Source: Rana temporaria (Eukaryota > Chordata > Amphibia > Anura > Ranidae). From it: a stretch of DNA of 64,000 bases. Shown piece by piece: positions 61,255 to 64,000 of this stretch. Within the stretch, counting starts at the first letter, position 1. Every line of letters begins with the position of its first letter. Position numbers and translations under genes: made by a program. Where the stretch lies: the NCBI RefSeq assembly GCF_905171775.1, contig NC_053489.1:248369231-248433230 (forward strand), read 5' to 3'. The notes under the pieces were generated by a model. It was not told where the DNA came from. It saw only the letters and a program-made list of their open reading frames with translations, and did no database searches.

Positions 61255-61993
61255 GGGCAGATCCACAAAATAATTACGCCGGCGTATCTATTAATACGCC
61301 GGCGTAATTTTAAATTTCCTGCGTCGTATCTTTGTTTTGTATCTACAAAACAAGATACGACGGCATCTGGGATCGATCCGACAGGCGTACGTCTTAGTAC
61401 GCCGTTGGATCTTAGATGCAATTTTTCGGCGGCCGCTAGGTGGCGTTTCCATCGAATTCCGCGTCGAGTATGTAAATTAGCTAGTTACGGCGTTCCACGA
61501 ACGTACGTCCGGCTGGCGCATTTTTTTACGTCGTTTGCGTTCGGCTTTTTCCGGCGTATAGTTAAAGCTGCTGTTATGAGGCGTACTCAATGTTAAGTAT
61601 GGCCGGCGTTCCCGCGTACAATTTTGAATTTTTTACGTCGTTTGCGTAAGTCGTTCGCGAATAGGGATTTGCATAGAATGACGTCACCGTGGTGAGCATT
61701 GGCTTGTTCCGGGTTAATTTCGAGCATGCGCACTGGGATACCCCCACGGACGGCGCATGCGCAGTTAAAAAAAAAACGTTGTTTACGTCGGGTCACGACG
61801 TATTAACATAAAACACGCCCCCATTACATCCATTTGAATTCCGCGCCATTACGCCGCCAAAGATACACTACGCCGCCGTAACTTACGGCGCAAATTCTTT
61901 CAGGATTAAAAAAAAAAAAAGTTGCAGCGGCGTAGTGTATCTTAGATACGCTGCGCCCAGCGTATTAATGCGCCAAGGTACGTGGATCTACCC
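61255..61993. mobile_element. DNA-transposon derivative, possible 5-bp TSD CTGTG
   Basis: Ends GGGCAGATCCAC and GTGGATCTACCC, with CTGTG on both sides (61250-61254 and 61994-61998). Very rich in ACGCCGGCGTA and TACGACG motifs, forming palindromes near both ends. Non-coding. The superfamily is not clear. Confidence 0.72.
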
Positions 61994-61998
61994 CTGTG

Positions 61999-62655
61999 TG
62001 TCTAAAACCCCTCAGCACCAATCCAGTTTCGTTTTACAATCCATCACTGCCCTCTATTGGCTCTCTGGCTCTGTACATCAGAGAACCAGGAAACAACAGC
62101 AAAAACTAAACTAAACTTAAACTGCAGGCACATTATATGATTGTTTTTTATCAATTTTTAATCATTTTTAAAAGGAATCAGTTAACTATTATGTCTCTAT
62201 ACCCTGTAAACAGTCATTTCAGCTAAAACATTTTTTCCTTTAGTGACCCTTTAAGTGTAAGCTGCTCCCAAACACTATCACTTCACTGGACTGCATGTAT
62301 TCTTTTGTATTTATTTATTTATTGTATGTTATATAAACATTTTCACAAATGTAGTTTTATTTTAGCCTTGGGGACGTTTAGAACCCCTGTCAGGTATTAC
62401 TGTGTTTATTACCCCTCTAAGTGTAGGCAAATCCAATATTTTATATCGCTGTCACAGAACTGAAGTTGAGGGAAAATCATTAAATGGGATTACCTGTTCT
62501 GGTGGCAGTAGTCTTTAGGCTCGGGTTACCCCTATGCATTTGGCTTTTGATCGTTTCTACAGTGCATTTTGCATTTTTGAACACATGCCTTTGATGCAAT
62601 TTTACCGCGATTTGCGTTTTGCATTTTTTTAATGCTTTTTTTTTGTAGGCTAATT
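61999..62655. other. no gene seen; worn foldback near 62520
   Basis: 62515-62650 carries GGGTTACCCCTATGCATTTG and related motifs of the small foldback family seen at 429-566. The remainder is AT-rich. Confidence 0.4.
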
Positions 62656-62797
62656 TAGGGATCTTCAAACTACAGCCCTCCAGCTGTTTCGGAACTACAA
62701 TTCCCATGAGGCATTGTAAAACTCTTACAGACATGACTAGGCATGATGGGAATTGTAGTTCCTGAACAACTGGAGGGCCGTAGTTTGAGGATCCCTG
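62656..62797. mobile_element. 142-bp hAT MITE, TSD GGCTAATT
   Basis: An 8-bp duplication GGCTAATT (62648-62655 and 62798-62805). Ends AGGGATCTTCAAACTACAGC and TTTGAGGATCCCTG. The first base is T instead of the usual C. It is palindromic around the ACAATTCCCAT/ATGGGAATTGT pair. Confidence 0.92.
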
Positions 62798-62878
62798 GGC
62801 TAATTTGTTGTTGGGCAGATTAAAAAAGGCTGAACAAAGCATAGATGTGAATATGTCCCATAGGAAACCATGTTAATT

Positions 62879-63145
62879 TTTTATTTATTTCAGGTACTTA
62901 TATAGCGCTGTAAATTTACGCAGCACTTTACATATACATTGTACATTTACATCAGTCCCTACCCTCAAGGAGCTTACAACCAAAGGTCCCTAACACACAT
63001 TCATACATATACTAGGGCCAAATTAGACAGTATCTGATTAATCTACCAGCATGTCTTTAGAGTGTGTGAGGAAACCAGAGTACCCGGAGGAAACCCACGC
63101 AGGCACATGCAAAAAAGCACCAAAGAAACACGTAGGTGTGATTGA
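62879..63145 (-). mobile_element. tRNA-derived SINE fragment, same family as 33372-33735
   Basis: In reverse it has the tail AAGTACCTGAAATAAATAAA, then GGTTGTAAGCTCCTTGAGGG, GACTGATGTAAATGTACAAT and GTTTCCTCCGGGTACTCTGG. The tRNA-like head is missing. Confidence 0.7.
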
Positions 63146-63187
63146 GGCCTTAATAAATGTCCTCCTACTAGAGCTGGGAAACTAGAC

Positions 63188-63555
63188 CTAAAGTAGGAGT
63201 TCACCCAAATCCCAACTAATTTTAACCTACTTACAGCCACATTCTACGCCTAATCTATCTAGCCCTGTAAAGAAGAAATTGATGTACTTACCTGTTCTGC
63301 TGCTGCTCAGGTCCCACACTGAGCTGTTAGCGGCGGCTTCAGTATGTAGGCGTGTGCAGGAGAGGCAGCCAACAACGGAATCCCCATAGTAAGTCTATGG
63401 GCGACGCCACTTTCCAGGCATTTCCCAGCCCTTGTCGGTCCTCTCCTGCACACAGCATCTGCTGCCGGAGACCGGACCGTCTTCAGAAAAGATATATATT
63501 TCTTCTTTACTGGGATAAATAGATTAGGTGTATAATGTGGCTGCGGGTAGGTTTA
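63188..63555. repeat. worn TTAA-type palindromic MITE
   Basis: Left end AGTAGGAGTTCACCC resembles the AGCGG family. Arms GTAAAGAAGAAATTGATGTA and ATATATTTCTTCTTTACTG, and CCACATTCTACGCCTAATCT and AGATTAGGTGTATAATGTGG, are inverted copies. Confidence 0.55.
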
Positions 63556-63639
63556 CAGTCCTGACACAACTGCTCGCCTCCCCCCCCTCAAGAGGCTTTC
63601 TCCACACCAGGGAGAAAGCCTTGCATTACTGTGTGGAGT

Positions 63640-63790
63640 TACAGACAGAAGAACAGGAAGTGAGGATTTCTCAGAAGAAATAAGGACATTTAAAAGCAAA
63701 ATCGAAGGGTGAGGTAAGTGAAGGAGGACTGCACTAAGGTAAAGGAAGCTATTTAGGGAAACATTTTTTTTACCTTTACAACCCCTTTAA
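63640..63790. repeat. half of an AGGGGTTG-family MITE
   Basis: Matches the right half of 59997-60450: GAACAGGAAGTGAGGATTTC and TACCTTTACAACCCCTTTAA. Confidence 0.65.
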
Positions 63791-64000
63791 AAAACTATAA
63801 GTTTATTTTTTCCCTTTCATGTGAAATACACAACATTTTTAAAAAAAAATATGTTTTATCTTTCTAGTTCTTTGGAGAAGGTGTATACATATGACTCTAT
63901 AGGCAGTTTCTATTGCTTAGAATAGGGGGCAATGCACAGACAGAGACAGACAGAGGACATTATCATGCAATGAAGGTTATTTACAAAAGGCAAATCCACT
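63791..64000. other. no gene seen at the right edge
   Basis: No recognised feature in the last 210 bases. Confidence 0.35.

Overview
The window looks like nuclear DNA of an amphibian, most likely a ranid-type frog. It has one ordinary vertebrate gene, a leukotriene B4 receptor (seven-transmembrane, single coding exon, plus strand, 46056-47096), set in very repeat-rich DNA. The frog assignment is an inference from the density of palindromic DNA-transposon derivatives with 3-bp, TTAA or 8-bp target duplications, and from the LTR and Penelope-like elements. No rRNA, functional tRNA, CRISPR array or bacterial-type operon was seen.

Left part (1-19800): Harbinger-type short elements ending in GGCC..CGTACACACG, TTAA-flanked short elements, a 3.2-kb hAT element (4956-8140) filled with a CT-rich minisatellite, a second hAT element (10922-11517), a tRNA-derived SINE inside a Harbinger element (13358-14328), and a decayed Penelope-like reverse transcriptase (15632-17214) interrupted by a hAT miniature.

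Centre (19832-28310): an unusual endogenous retroviral structure. Two 1132-bp LTRs sit in inverted orientation, both with their U5 end outward, and the whole unit is bracketed by one 4-bp duplication (CACC). The left half carries an RT-connection/RNase H fragment and a damaged env-position gene with an Ig-like region. A second pair of inverted 492-bp arms surrounds a 677-bp loop. The left arms hold two later TTAA-type insertions, and the right arms show their empty sites.

Middle right (28311-46000): dispersed repeats, SINEs, Harbinger, piggyBac-like and hAT derivatives. One hAT ends about 240 bp before the receptor coding exon.

Right part (46056-64000): after the receptor come a nested stack (47233-50058) and an apparently complete 8.4-kb PIF/Harbinger transposon (50544-58910). 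It carries three intact split genes: a MADF-domain protein, a Myb/SANT-like protein and a HARBI1-like DDE nuclease. Such DNA-binding proteins are thought to bring the nuclease to the element ends. The MADF gene ends inside an inverted, decayed copy of its own first exon, so its transcript could fold into a long hairpin. Further hAT, TTAA and SINE repeats fill the end of the window.
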